Source of the DNA: Opisthorchis felineus
Lineage: Eukaryota; Platyhelminthes; Trematoda; Opisthorchiida; Opisthorchiidae
Direction of reading: 5' to 3'
Length of the DNA: 64,000 nucleotides
Assembly: GCA_004794785.1 (NCBI GenBank)
Contig: SJOL01006477.1
Location: 1,057,144 to 1,121,143 of the forward strand
The notes under the pieces are model-generated. The model saw only the letters and a list, made by a program, of their open reading frames with translations. It searched no databases and had not been told where the DNA came from. The position numbers and the translations under genes were made by a program. Below, one piece after another: positions 10,748-23,630 of the stretch (its first letter is position 1; the number at the start of each line of letters is the position of its first letter).

Positions 10748-13700
10748 GAACCTGCAATGAATGCAAAGAAAATGCGGCGGTTGGTTGCGAAGCCTGCTCA
10801 GAAAGGCGCCTACGTTTTTTGTCAGATCCACTCGCGAAAGCTTCATTTCAGGAGCGCGCCTTGGAAGATGTTGCCAACGCCCTTGACTCTGATCAAGAAC
10901 AAGGTCCAGCTGGTGGCCCCTCTGTAAAGAAAACGTGCCGAAAGACTGCCAGCACTATTAATGCAAATTCGCCCAAATCGGACGATTCGACTGTTGCCAC
11001 GACAGTTTCAGCAGTGGAAACAGAGGAAGTTTATGTAACTCCTGCTCCACATATCGACCACGAATATTCTCACTGTCAAGCACAACTTCGCGCACCTGAT
11101 GATAATCGTATGGTCAACCGATACAACGAGAATTACTGTGCCGAGATGATGAGGCGACTTACTCGCTCACGTTCTTATGTAAGACGCAGCTCGAACACGG
11201 GACTCAGAACGAAGGCTGTTAGCAAATTGACGGGTGAACACGCTAGACCACGTTATGGTTGTCGTGAGAGCGATACTAGCTTCCATGATCCTGATGACTT
11301 TAGTGACGGAGAGCGTGACGATTTTCCTAACAACAGGAGCCCCGGTGGAAATGACGTTCTCAAACAACGGGAACACACCCGCAGGCGCGGAAGGTACAAA
11401 CGCCGAAGGGGGACTCCACGGGTTCCGAGCATCTATTCTGAAACCCGCCTGGCTTTACCTCGCCGTGGTAACAGGCGGTTTCTGCGAACCGCATCGCGAA
11501 GACGTAGGGGTCGGCGCCCTCTCTTGTCTGCAATTGATCCATTGGCTACCCGTTATGCAGCGCGCCGCTCTAGACGTGGCGTCAAAATACCAAGGCGCCC
11601 CTATGACGATAGCGAAGACTCCTTATCTGTTGAGGGATGTGATCCAGATAACTACCCTGCCGGGTCAGGTGGCAATAAAGAACCAACTAGTTATAAACCT
11701 TATAAAGGTTCGGAGTCCAGGAATCGCCTCGATACTATAAGGTACTTTGAATCTGATGATTTATGCAAGCCTAATCGTCGAGGGCGACGAAGAGGTCAGA
11801 AACGGGGTTGGAACAGACGTTACAATGATAGACTTGTTGTCAGATCTGACAGCGATTACGAAGAGTACAATGGATCTGACAACAGTGATGGCGAGGATGA
11901 AGAGGCGCGTTACCTGAGACTCGCATGTAAACGTCAGCGAGTGGTTTCCCCTGCCCGACCGGACGAATCTGGCTCTCATTCTCCGCTACTTTACCGACCA
12001 ACCTATTTTTACCCCAAACAAGGAAGAACACTGAGTCCAGACCATTTTCGTCATACCCCCAACGGCAGGGACATAAATTCCCATAACGTTGGTCCCCTGT
12101 GGGGTCAGTCAAGGATGAGGTTAGTTGGCAATCTTTCCCCGATGGCTTGGTCAATCGGACTGCAAGGAGATCCTGATTCTGACGAATTATTATCGGAATC
12201 GGATGCATTGGACCAAGAGGTCGATGAGTGTGATGGGATAACCACTGGAGACACTAAAGCCCCTTCAAAGAGGTGAGACTCATCCCTTTTTATGGACAGA
12301 TGATTGACCCAAGTGCTTTAGTGCATTCCTAGTCTCGTCACAATTATTCTCACAATCATGAAGTGCGCCCCTGGTCCCTGAGGACACAAGTCGTTATGAA
12401 TTCCTTCAATTTTCGGTTATCAGTGTCGCTCGAGATAGCTCAGTGGTTAAGGCGCCAGCTACGGACTGGAAGGTCCGTCGTTTGAACCCAACCTCAGCAT
12501 CTCCACTGGGCAATCTGGCAGTGTCCCAGCCCTCGTGCCTCCTTCCGTTGACATGGCAGCTAGGCTCTAAAAGGGTGCTACAGCTGAATGATTTTTTTAT
12601 CACTGTCGCTAGAACACTTCTAGGTCTCACCAAGTATTGCCCAATTGAGCTTCCATTTTCTGCGGAAGAAGTGACTTTCACGTACCGGCGCAGCTGATGG
12701 CATCCCGTGTGTTGTGTTAGCCCGTTCGTTTGTTCCACGTGTCAACGGACCGACTTTCTGAAATGTCCCTCACCGTTAAGTGGTCTACTGGATAGGTCCA
12801 AACACGACAGGAAATGAAGCGTGTACGCCAAATCCAGCCCCATCGACAGTTGGTGTCTCCCTGTGTAAGGTACTTGAGGTAGGATTCAACAGCTTTAAAG
12901 AACAAGAATGCCTGTCTAACATCTCACTCATTCGACTCCGTTTGGCTCCTCGAACCACAAAAATGCTCAGTCCCCCATTGCTGTCACTCGCTAAAAGTTC
13001 TGGATTTCACTTGCGTTTTTAGATCTCACCTGATAAGTGAAGTTTGTACAGTTAGGACCGCTGTAGAACTTGAATACTATTTGTGGCTGACGATGACCAA
13101 CACTAGTATCGTTTTGAACAGGAATGTCTACGTTGGACCAGCTAGAATTTCCTCAGTTGATAAATTGTTGTTGATCTTGCTGTCTATTATGGACTGACGT
13201 TCGCAAGTATGGTAATTCGCTTCGTGGTTTTGTGGTGTACCTGCCCGAGCGACTGGGTGAGGTTGCTTTGAGTTATCCGCTGTCGTGGGACGAAGGAACT
13301 CAGTCGGTCTAAATGTGGTAGTTTTAGTTCGTCAGTTTTTGCACCGGAAATGCGATATATCTGGGCGATTTGAATCGACCAAGTGTTTGGTTATTTTCAG
13401 CTACATAGACCAGCAGTAGTGTCAAACTGCTGTTGACAAGTCCAGAACATCACTGTCAATGGCGGCAGTTGAAGTTAGTGTCGTCTGCGATAGAGGACGA
13501 TGATACCCATGACTTACGCGGACAGTAGTTGCTTTCACTACTAAAGTGATTGCTACTCAGCACACACAGACCGATTTAAAAGTCCATATGATAAGAGGAA
13601 GTCAAAGAAAAAGATTAGAATGAATACATGGATGAAATACTTGGAGCATGTGTATAGCTTTTCCGGACTTCTCAAATTACAGCGTCTGTGCAAGCTGTCG

Positions 13701-14044
13701 ACATTAAAGTGATACGAATTTGCGTTCTTTTTTTTGACAATTTTAGCGCATTGTTTGTTTCTCACTTTCGTTGGATTTCATTTCTGCCTATTCCTAGTGA
13801 ACGCGCTACCGTGGAGGCCGCCCAACTCTTGCTGGGTATCAGTCAGATGCAAAGCTTTCGTCGCCAGTCCGGCTACTTGAGTTTGGACTCAAGTGGTGCA
13901 AGTGCAAGCCTTCTTGGTGATGCAGCTTCTAGCCCCATCACTGGTTCACCAGCCCTTCAGGCCGGTGAAGAAAAAAGCACTCCCAGTTCACCCCGTGATA
14001 CCAACCCCGCAACTTCGTCATCTCCTGGGGCTTCCATTATGTGA
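10748..14044 (+). CDS. 3' part of a gene for a disordered Arg/Ser/Asp-rich protein with a CxxC-CxxC module
   Basis: Two exons are well supported: 10748-12272 (acceptor TTATTATAG, donor AAGAG|GTGAGA) and 13798-14044 (acceptor TGCCTATTCCTAG, stop TGA at 14042). The first ends two bases into a codon and the second supplies the missing base. The first exon enters one base into a codon, so at least one coding exon lies upstream. It opens with C-x2-C-x7-C-x2-C (cysteines encoded at 10753, 10762, 10786 and 10795), a possible zinc ligand set. About 480 residues of low complexity follow, with basic blocks (RRRGRYKRRR, RRGRRRGQKRG) alternating with acidic Ser/Asp blocks (SDSDYEEYNGSDNSDGEDEE). The C-terminal exon is Ser/Pro/Ala-rich after EAAQLLLGISQMQSFRR. 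Composition suggests a nuclear RNA- or chromatin-associated protein, but no family was recognised. A frame on the same strand over 11.2-11.7 kb is a shadow. Confidence 0.75.
12425..12600 (+). repeat. tRNA-derived SINE, copy 2, in the intron 12273-13797
   Basis: The head reads CGAGATAGCTCAGTGGTTAAGG (A box) and GTCGTTTGAACCCAACC (B box), about 60 bases apart as in a tRNA. The body is CAGTGTCCCAGCCCTCGTGCC, then ATGGCAGCTAGGCTCTAAAAGG and GCTACAGCTGAATGA. The same body recurs at 59.1 kb. This is the best-preserved full-length plus-strand copy, and it sits in sense orientation in the host intron. Confidence 0.8.
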
Positions 14045-17000
14045 TTGCGTACACTGGAAGTAGTCCTGTCCTTCGTGTTTTGTTAGCAGATTCGTCTCTT
14101 GAGCGCCTTCCAATCTTGCGCTTCATGCTTCCTTCATGGTGTTGCAATTTTTTCTAGTCTGGATCATTTTGGATGACCCACGCCGCTCCATGACACTAGA
14201 CTTCAGTATTTTTTGCCTATTGGATTTTGCATGATTGTTAAATTTAGCTGCGCCCTGGCAATCCCCCGCTAACTCCGACCACCGTCATCAACCCAAACAC
14301 TATTCACTTGTCCTTCATGACCTATCTGTTTGATTCTCGGTCTATTTTTTAGAGCTACTTGATTACTTACATTGGCTGGCATGCCTAATTAATAACAGCC
14401 TGTAATTGCAGCTCACACCGAGGATTCCATCACCTATGTGCGTACACAACCATCTCACTCTGCCTGTCCACCTCCTCTTCCGGTAACCCACCCTATTGGG
14501 CTGAATCAGTATTCATGGTTTTTTATTCTTCCTATTCATCCCACGCTTCCGCAATATGCAAGTTTGTGCAGTACGATTTGGGCAGATCAGTGCAATTGCT
14601 CCCTCCTACTCATATAGTGTGTTAACCTCAATCCGTTTTGTAGACCCGTCCCACAAGTATTGAAATAAGATGATGTTCTTTGGATACCCCCCCTCCACAC
14701 ATATAGAACCTTGTTTGATTTCACTTGGCTCTACCTTATTTTGGAGTTCTTTGCAGTTCGGGTTCTTTTGTATACGCATTTGGGTTTTTGTATCGTTTTC
14801 ATTATCTTTCCCTTTTTACGCTGACCGTGATCGCCGTCGGCTTGTTGAACACTTCTTGCCTCTCCCTCGATATTCTGTCCTCTTCTCCTTCCTGTGTTTT
14901 CCTCACATACATGCGATTGCTCTAATTGATTGTCGAGCTGCACTGACCATTTAAGTAAGCAGTCGAATCGACAAATTTTTGTTTGTACAGTGTTCATATT
15001 GTCAGTTCTCATGCAAAATCAACAATTGACTTGCAACTGACGGGCTTTCCTACGCTTGGTTGACAGTTTCGAGATTATAGGCGCTTTGGCTTATCTGGAG
15101 GTCCGGCTAGTGTTACTTCTATGGGTGTTTCATCCGATTCCCGTCCTGGATGAAGATCTATGTCTAAAAAGTACTTTTGGTCTTTTCCTACCTGGGCTGT
15201 TTATTCCGATTAGTCGAACAACTAACTTGAAGAGCGGATGTACCATCCCTGTAGTAAATTTCAGCCCGCTTGCGAACCAGCCACACTTTTTAACAAACTG
15301 ATCCGAGGATTGCGGTTAATACTTGCACGAAGTAGCATCGATGCGCAGTGTTGTTGACTCTACAAGAATGAAGCAGCTGTGCACTCCCTGTTTACTTCAC
15401 AGACAAGTCTACGACTGGAGAAATCTCTCCTCTGTTTTGTTCGCACTTGCTTTTTGCTTGATGCGCCCGTATCGATATGGTGATTGTTCTAGGTCCGAAT
15501 GTCCAGTCACTGGGAAACCGTTTTTTTAGAGAAGGACAAAAGGGTAGCAAGAAAACTAATATGACTTTGTATAGAGCCAGTAACTATGCACAGGTCTGCT
15601 GAAAGGCATCAGCCGACCAACCGTGAACACCGGGGGTGGGTACTGGTACCGGGACCACCAATCAACTCGTTCACGTTTTATGATACAGCACCAATGCTCC
15701 TATGGACGGTCAGCGTGGTATCCCATTAACCATATAGTTTGATGGTATCGCCTGATAGTTCACGATATTTCAGAGACTACTCCAGAGGTGAACAAAGTAT
15801 TATTTGGCAGAAGAGGATTATTAAGGCTGGTGATCCTGACGCTGTCTGCCTTCCAGTTCACCTGATCTTCCCTTTGCTTAGCTGCAGACGTTAGAAAATA
15901 TGGCCTTTAACCGATGTCTACGGCCCTCAGTTTGTATTCCGATTGACCAAACGAGTGGTGCTGGCACCTCGGATATTTGTGGTGGGGTAGGATTGAGTCC
16001 CTTTTTTCTTTTGTTCTGTTCATTCCAAGGATTTATGTAAATAGACATATACGCGTACAGTAGTCAAGCCCGTATTTTTACGCTATTGGTGTTATCAGGC
16101 AGGTACTGGTAGGAAAGTCAAACACCTGATTTCACCTCATCAGAACCGTGAGGGGACATAATTGACGAGTTGTTAACATTTCTACCAAATTTATAAGTCG
16201 TCCAGGTAAAACTGATGGTAACAGCGACCAGCAAACTACGTGAGGATATTCAGGAGTAGTCCGAGATTAGTGCGAAGGTAGGCATGCTCTGGTTTGGTGT
16301 TGACTGTCTCAGCTTAACGTTGCATCGCTGAATTCTTTCATCCGACGTGTTCCGTCACGCTATGCATCAGTGGATGATTGTCCGTTGTCAGCAGTTGCCT
16401 TGCGGCCGGCGACGCCGGGCTTTCGGTTATAGACTAGCAACTGGCTGCTTGTTTCATGGAGCATATCAGACCTCTTGGCATAGGTTCAGTTATTCTTTGA
16501 GGAAAATAGCGGTCTGCTTAGTTTATGTAAGTGTCGCCACGACCGCATTGAACTAACATGATATCAGCCGCGGAGTGATCAACACCTCGAAATTGTCTAG
16601 CTTGAACTTTCAGAACTAATCGGGACTGACCCATCCTTAGCTGTGCGGCGAAAAGTGCGATCCAGAGCGGCTGTTATTTTATATTTAATGTTTGAGAACA
16701 CCTGATTCCCTTAAATGGTGATCGCAAGCAATCCTTCCTTTCATTAATAGCAACCGTATCCGCCGGTGGGTTTTCATTTCGATTGAAATAAATCCATGGA
16801 CCAGATGGGCGAAAAGTTAAACAAGCCTGACGAAAATCAGCACCACTTAACCAGCCAGGAGACATGGACTTCAGGTACTTATCCCATCTGCCGCTGTGTT
16901 CATTGAGGATCTGCGATAACGGAAGCACATACTCCCTTAGGGCAGTTCAGACTTAGGGGAGCAGGACGACCTGTGTACAGAATTGTTCAGGATGAATGGA

Positions 17001-20000
17001 ATGATTCTACACTAACTGTATACCATCTGTGATATGGGAGGCGTTCAGCGAGAGTTCGAGAACGCGGCGATAATCCATCAGTATAGAGAAAAAGAAAGGT
17101 GATGGACGGCTACTACTTCTATGCAACGCAGTCTAGATTTTGGCTGGTATCCTGATCATTGATTGGGTGCTTGCAGTACATGAGGAAACGGTCCTGAAGG
17201 GCGGTGGGTATTTCGGGGCGTTCGACGTACGATTGACCTGATCTTCATCACATGGTAGGTAGGACAGACGTGTTGTGAACCGACTCAACAGCTCGAAGGA
17301 CTCCACCTGTGGAGACTTCGGCTGATCCATTAAAGGGGCACTGTGGATCGCCGTACGAAAACTTGACTGCGGATACATTTATCAACCTGACAGAAGCGTT
17401 TCATTCTCGGATGAAAGTCCAGGTGTGAACCTACTCAGGTGGTACTGGATGACCATCTATTCAGTTCAAAGTACTTATCGACAAGAGAACTGCTGTGTTG
17501 GCCCGGTATGTATACGCTGCTGTTTTTGGGCGATTAAGTCTTATTTTCGTACTCTGAAGCGGAATTTAAGCCCTTGACGAGCGTCAATCATTCGTCGGCA
17601 CCTCGCATTTGGTTTACACATAAATATTTCCAAACCCTTTACCTTCCATCAACCTGAGTTTTTATTTATTGCAAAACACCAGATATTCAGCTAATGGGTT
17701 GAGACAGCGTTGTGCGCGCATTTGTGCAGCCCGACCGCACCGACGTAATCGTTGACGGCGAAGTAAACACGCGAAAGCCAGTGTGGCGTTTGGCCATTCT
17801 GAGAAATGCGTCCAGGTCAACCTTCCCTTCCGGATAGATACCAAGGCTTCAGCGTATTGAGCTATTTTGTTCTATCCACTACCGTGTGGCAATGAAATTC
17901 TGACACTACAGCCGTCATGTTCGATTCCTTGACCCATTTACTTGCAATGTCCTTGGATCAAGTAGACGGACCAAAAACCGGATTTTTCAAAACAAACCAG
18001 GTGCTTGTGAAATCGAGTGCAGTCTGACGTAAGACCGTCCGCTCGCTAAGCCGGTCGAGATCCACTGCCGTACTTCGTATCGCAAAACAACTTATTTACG
18101 GTCAGCCAAAGAACTTGGGGGCGCTAGAGATCAGGCTACTTCAACCTTCCGCAGTTTTAAAACAGTAACTTTTAAGTTAGTGTGTAAAGAATTGGTAAAG
18201 AGACTTCGGAGTTGGTTCTCTGTGCGGGCTTGGAAAGCTTTGAGACGCCTCTCAATACTGCAAATCAAACGATTAATCCGGAAGGAACCCAGTCTCTCCA
18301 TCGCAGCTAGAATCTTAGGCACTTACGTGACGTGCGCACGCACGCCTTCGTAGAATGGGCTTTGCAAGTTATCAGGGTACGCTCACTAGACTACCTGCTA
18401 AAAGCAGAGTAGACTTTAGCAGTTTGAAGTGTTGAGTTCCTTTAATCCGCTTCATCAGCGAGGTCAGGGAAACGCTCCGCTTCGTTTAGTCCGCAACTCG
18501 CTGTTGGAGTAAAGTAGGCCTTTCAGAAACTTTACCCCGGTGGTGGCGAACTGCCTTCGAGTTGTTATATCTGCCAAATTTTGGGCTATTTTGGCGGATG
18601 CCAAATCCATGTGGGTCACTCTCACCAAACCAATCTCTCCTCCGTTCTCGCTTTAATGCATTTATACCCACAGAAGTGGTTTTGGTGTGTCCACACTCTA
18701 CCCTCACTAACTTTCGGGTGTGCTTGGATTCGACTACCCAGCGGCTCCGTACGACGGCTTCGTACCAGTTCTGTACAGTTTTCTTATTTTTCAATTTTCT
18801 TGCATTCGGTTTGATTTTACTCCTGATGCACAATGAGACAGTTTTGCAGGTGCAACACAGTTCGGCACGTATCAGGGTTCGATCCGTATTGCAGCCAAAT
18901 CTGTCTGCCGCACACTATTGGTGGCTTGCTCTCTGGCTGAAATAGAGCCACTTTGATCAGGCCTAGACAAGGACATTCGAGAAGTCCAACTGTGCACCTT
19001 CTTGTCAATAGTTCGCGCGCTATCTACTGATCTATCGCTGTCGCACAATGATTCAGTCTATTAGTTATCTGTGGTTGAGTCCAAAAAACAAACTGAGTCC
19101 ACCGCATATTAACTAACGCGGTTGTGATTGAAACTTCCCAAACTGTACCTGTCATTATCAGTCTTCCACCGTCCGATCCGATTCCAAACGGTTCCGTCAT
19201 CTTTCAGGTTTCCTCGTGACTGCACGTCCGAGCATTGAAACCACTCAACGAGAACAGCTAGTCACTCGAGGACGCGGTTCTGTCTAGTTCGTCAGCTGGC
19301 CGTATAATTTGTTTCTTAGCTCGCCCTAAAGTAACATTACGGGCTATCCTACAGATGGAATTGGCTGGCCAACGTCTTCGACTTAATGCACTTCAGTTCA
19401 TCCATTATTCCTAGTTTTATGTTAACTGTACATACATGTGTTCCCACGTGGACGTTTTTTGTTGTCCCACCCCAGTAAAAAATGTGATCAGAACTGACGT
19501 CTCGTGGCTAGTCGGTCAGTTATTACTTAGTTCAGCGAGGTCTCTCTCATAGCGTCTGGTTTCCAGATATATCCTTTCACTATGTTCAGCAAAGCCCTTA
19601 CTTTCCAGATCCCAAGTCGCAGAAGTAGTATTCTTCGTCATCGAAAACCAAAGCTTCCTCATTGTTAATACTGGAAACTGGGGTTTACTTTGGGTGTCCT
19701 ATTCCTAACCTTCGGTCTTCAAACTTGGTCAGCAGGGGTTTAAGTTAACACGAAACCGGAGAAAGTATAGCATGGGAGTCCTACATCTAGTGTTACTGAG
19801 CAGTAGGTACCTTGTGAACACAATTGGGCTGTGGGTTTCTTAGAAGATTTTGTGCGGTTTTCAGGGCCTCGCTTCATTTACCCGTTTTTCCTCAGGGAGA
19901 TCCACATACGGCGATTCTGGTCGCACGGGAGGAACATTCACAGTTCTGTCTCACTCAACAGTACGAATTTACCCTCAGATCTCCTCGTAATACGTCTTCT

Positions 20001-22354
20001 TGGTGTCCATCGGACTGCTCTCCGATGGTCCGAGTTCCAGCCAATTATTCTGCACGATAGTTACAATACCGAAGCCCAAACACCACAACAATGTTCAAGC
20101 CTTAGGTAATCAACTTCAAACGGACTTTTCTAGTTGGAAACTTGAATGTATGTAAAAGGACATCGATGAACTATTAAAAATTGCAGTCAACGACAAATTC
20201 ACGGGTGATGGAAAGTTCTTCCCAGCTGTCTTGCCTCCATTGTTGGTATTTTTGTGTGATAGACGTAGAGGTCATGTTTCATCTTTTTTTTTAAAACGGA
20301 CGGAACTTGAATTCTCATAACATCTGTGCTTTTCAAACAAATCGAGCATTTTTCAGTTCATTTATTCAGAGTCTGGGGACTCTGATGGATTCAACTGCTC
20401 AGGGAATATGTGATACGATAATCGTACTCAACCTAAGAACTATATGGATTACCTGTCTTAATTCCCATGGAAAACTGGCTGCCAGATAATGCTGGTCAGT
20501 TTACTTCAGCAGTTTATGCGCCACATGCTTCAGTGCCTTCATATGCGTTCCACGTCAGGAGGGTTGACGGTTACAAAAAACTGAGACATTTCCTATTGGA
20601 GTGCTTAAAGTTGGTTTCACACCTGAGCACTTTTCCTTTGTACTTTATCGGCCATCCATCTTCTAACAGGAAAAAACGTACCATTTTGACCATTGTGACC
20701 TGCTTTCAGTAGTACGAGTAAGGGCTTCAATTATACGTATACAGTAGACTATCCTACAGTCTGCATCCGCCAAAGGTTTACCTGATGTTTGACCTAGTTG
20801 GACGTGTCTGTGAGTAGAACGGGTTGTCGTCTATCAGTGTGCTCCAAACAATAAGTGCCGAAATGGCCATTTACACCAAGAGTGCAAAAACAATGGGTAC
20901 CAGATGGTGTTTTGACACAACAACATGAAACTGAATATTAGAACTGAATGGTTGGAATTTTATTGTCAGAACGCTTTTTCGGTGACTTCAGAACCCCATT
21001 ATTATGAAAAATATGTAATGGGCTAACTGCTGACACTGACGGACATCAAATTTGAATCAACGAAACACGTGTGGCGAATCACGTATGAAGTTCCAGTTTA
21101 AAAGTACGACAGAGCAAGCTTTATTGGCAGCTCTTTCGGCAGAAAACCTTTTAGTCAATGGAGAGTCAATGGTTCGACTTCGCTCACAATCCTGTCTTTT
21201 GGTTCTTGCTTTTTGTACTTACAGTTCATTTACAGTCATGTGCTTTTGACCAACACTTCGAATTCGGGTCTACCTGAGCAAGTGGTATCTGGACTCAAGC
21301 CTCGCATTGTTTAAATCAGTTAAAAACTGCTGTCCACAAGTTGCTTTGCGCAACCAACACGACCTCATGTGCTGGTTGATCTGTCCAAATATATAGGAGC
21401 CTCGACGTAAAACTTCTCGTGTATTGAACATACCTGTCAAGAAAATACCACCATACCATGTTTCACTTCATCGTTTGAGGTAGTAAAAACAGTGGTTTCT
21501 ATGGGGATTACATCTTCAAATTCCGTCTCAAAGAATTGCATACGTGTAGCAGCAGGCCAGGATCCGCGTCAACGTGAATATCTATACAGCCAACTGATGA
21601 GTCCGTATTCTAGCCACGAGGATACTTTCAAATCCAGGTTTTATTGACCTCAATATTCCTTGTCGACTCACCACCCAGTCAGCATAGCGTGTTAATTAAG
21701 CTAAAATGATTTATTCTCAGTTACAACGTGCCAGTCCAGTGAGCTTGATTTGTGATAGTATGTGCAGAAAAGACCATAGGGCGATGAAAAAATGGTACGA
21801 CCATTTTTTCCATGGGGTTAGCGAAAAAATTAATACTACCAAAGGTAGGTGCTGAATTTCGCGAGGAAAAGATGACTTGGATACCACATGACCAATACTA
21901 TGACCGCTTGTAGCACTTTGAAACAGCGCACCCATCTTTCTAATTCATGTATATCAAACCCTTCCCCATAATGACCGGCTCATAAAGTGGCCAAGTGATT
22001 CGCAGAATTTCGCGAACAAAAGGAGCCTGGAAGAATACCTTTGAATTTGTTCAATAACAAAGGGGGTCAGACTTCACCACCCAACGTTTACAACGAAACC
22101 AACTAATTATGCCGTTCGTCTTATTTTACTGCTTTTATCTAAGGTGAATTGCTTATTCTTCTGCTATCGTGCATCAAAGTCCTAGGGCTTATCCTAAATT
22201 GCTATCTAGTGGTGAACAGAACCACCTGAGTATCACTCTGTACAGACGTTTCACTGGAGTCGCGGTGATCTATCTCTATTTTGTGCATATTATTGGCTAC
22301 TCAAGGAAAAATACCGAGCAAGAAAACCACTGAAAACTATTTATGCTCACATTA
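14045..22354. other. Intergenic DNA without a recognised gene
   Basis: After the stop at 14044 there is about 8.3 kb in which no exon chain or protein family could be identified. The segment 14412-14482 has an acceptor-like and a donor-like end but fits no gene. A minus-strand frame at 18131-18322 (SIERRLKAFQ, then KLRKVE) is vaguely like the N-terminal region of Penelope RTs and is listed as a weak observation. A minus-strand frame at 18486-18833 (115 residues, basic) is unassigned. Confidence 0.4.
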
Positions 22355-23160
22355 AGTTTAGTATGGAGCTAGAGTTCACATTGGGTATACTGCACTTCCT
22401 TGACTGCAGGACACACAAGAGTGGTGGGAAATTGAAAACGACTGTTTACCGGAAGCTATTAGACAGTGGTGCGGCCTTAAACTATTCATAAGCACATCCA
22501 AAGGCAGTATATGTTGAAGTAGCTTCAGCAATGTTTGGTAGAGCAAAAACCCAGTGTACAAGGGAGGTCAGCCGAACAGAAGCACAACTTGAGGTGAAAA
22601 AGCGACTTCAAGACAGCGGATACCCAGTGAGTTTAATTAAGCGGCAACCAATACGGGTATTTGTCCGAACAAAAAGGAGTGACGGAATCGCGGTCATCCC
22701 ATGATAAAAGGGGCATCTGAAGTCAGTAGAGCTGTGGTGAGTACTACTGACAGTAGAGTAGCATTCCAGAAAGGAAAAACTTTACGCCCAGTATTGGTGC
22801 AGTTGAAGGATCGCCTTCTGGTTGATAGGGCTACGGACTGTGCATACAAAATAAAATGTAGCAACTGCATGAAGGTCAAACAGCCAAGGAGGTGCGCAGC
22901 AGAATTGGTGAACACAGACAAAGCATAAACGGACCACTCAGAAACGTAGATGAATATCAGGAGATAGTCAAAGTCTCGGCAACGGCAGAGCATGCACCGG
23001 ATACGCCACAGAATAGATTCGCAAAATGTGGAAATTTTGAGACGAGGACTAAGATTCACACAACAGTGACTGGTGACCGAGGTAGTAGAAATCGCCGAGC
23101 ATCCCAGCATGAATAAAATAGAGGACACATAACTGGCAACCGTGTGAAAAGCAGTTCTAG
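22355..23160 (+). mobile_element. Penelope-like element remnant: RT C-terminus and GIY-YIG nuclease
   Basis: 22.36-22.65 kb translates with one internal stop into the typical end of a Penelope-type RT: LHFLDCRTHKSGGKLKTTVY, RKLLDSG, NYS-stop-AHPKAVY, then FGRAKTQCTRE and KKRLQDSGYP. Across a frame change at about 22.7 kb follow the connector (KGASEVSRAV, TLRPVLVQLKDR, YKIKCSNC) and a GIY-YIG nuclease part (GQTAKEVRSRIGEHRQSI, then NVEILRRGLRF and VTEVVEIAEH). The order RT then GIY-YIG is diagnostic of this class. Frameshifts, a stop and loss of the residues just before GQT show it is inactive. The RT catalytic core is not present in this piece. A hammerhead ribozyme lies about 470 bp downstream, and such ribozymes are known from the terminal repeats of Penelope-like elements. 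Confidence 0.8.
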
Positions 23161-23630
23161 ATCAGCCGAGATGACATGAGGTGGTGTTCGGTTATCAGTG
23201 AGATGATGTGGGCCAGAAAGTAAAAGCATAGTGAGATCTCAATCCCCCAAACTCCAATCCAATTGTCCTGAAACCCTTAAAGCACAAAGACCAACAAAAT
23301 TACTGAAGGACACCCAAGAGGAATATCCCATAAAGGTATTCTAGGCCGAAAAAGCAAGGTCCCAAAATCTGGATTCAACTTGAAGACAACCCCCCCAACT
23401 AGTCTATAGTAAGTGTTAGTCATCCACACTAACCGACAAAAAGGAAGTTCAGAATGACTCCCAGCAATGATCAAGCCGGATAGTCATAAGAAATATCACC
23501 AACTGGTTTTCTGGCCGTCTTGGAACTCGGTCAACTTGTTAACTTACTCACTTGCCTGACGAAGCTTTTGTTTCCAAGGCGAACCTTTGATCAGTAACAA
23601 ATCCACTGACTTCGTAATGCACTACTCATA

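Noticed and set aside
11234..11740. 168-residue open frame overlapping the large exon, plus strand
   Set aside because: Shadow frame of the Arg/Ser/Asp-rich exon. The long open reading comes from its biased composition, and the exon frame is longer and has proper splice ends.
14412..14482. Segment after TGTAATTGCAG and before GTAACC, open in one frame
   Set aside because: It lies beyond the stop of the preceding gene and no partner exon was found.
18486..18833. 115-residue basic minus-strand frame
   Set aside because: No family or splice support and overlapping open frames on the other strand.
18866..18905. GGGTTCGATCC, a B-box match
   Set aside because: No A box at the right distance and no SINE body downstream.
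22694..23128. 144-residue minus-strand open frame
   Set aside because: Antisense to the Penelope-like GIY-YIG remnant. The plus-strand reading carries the recognisable motifs.
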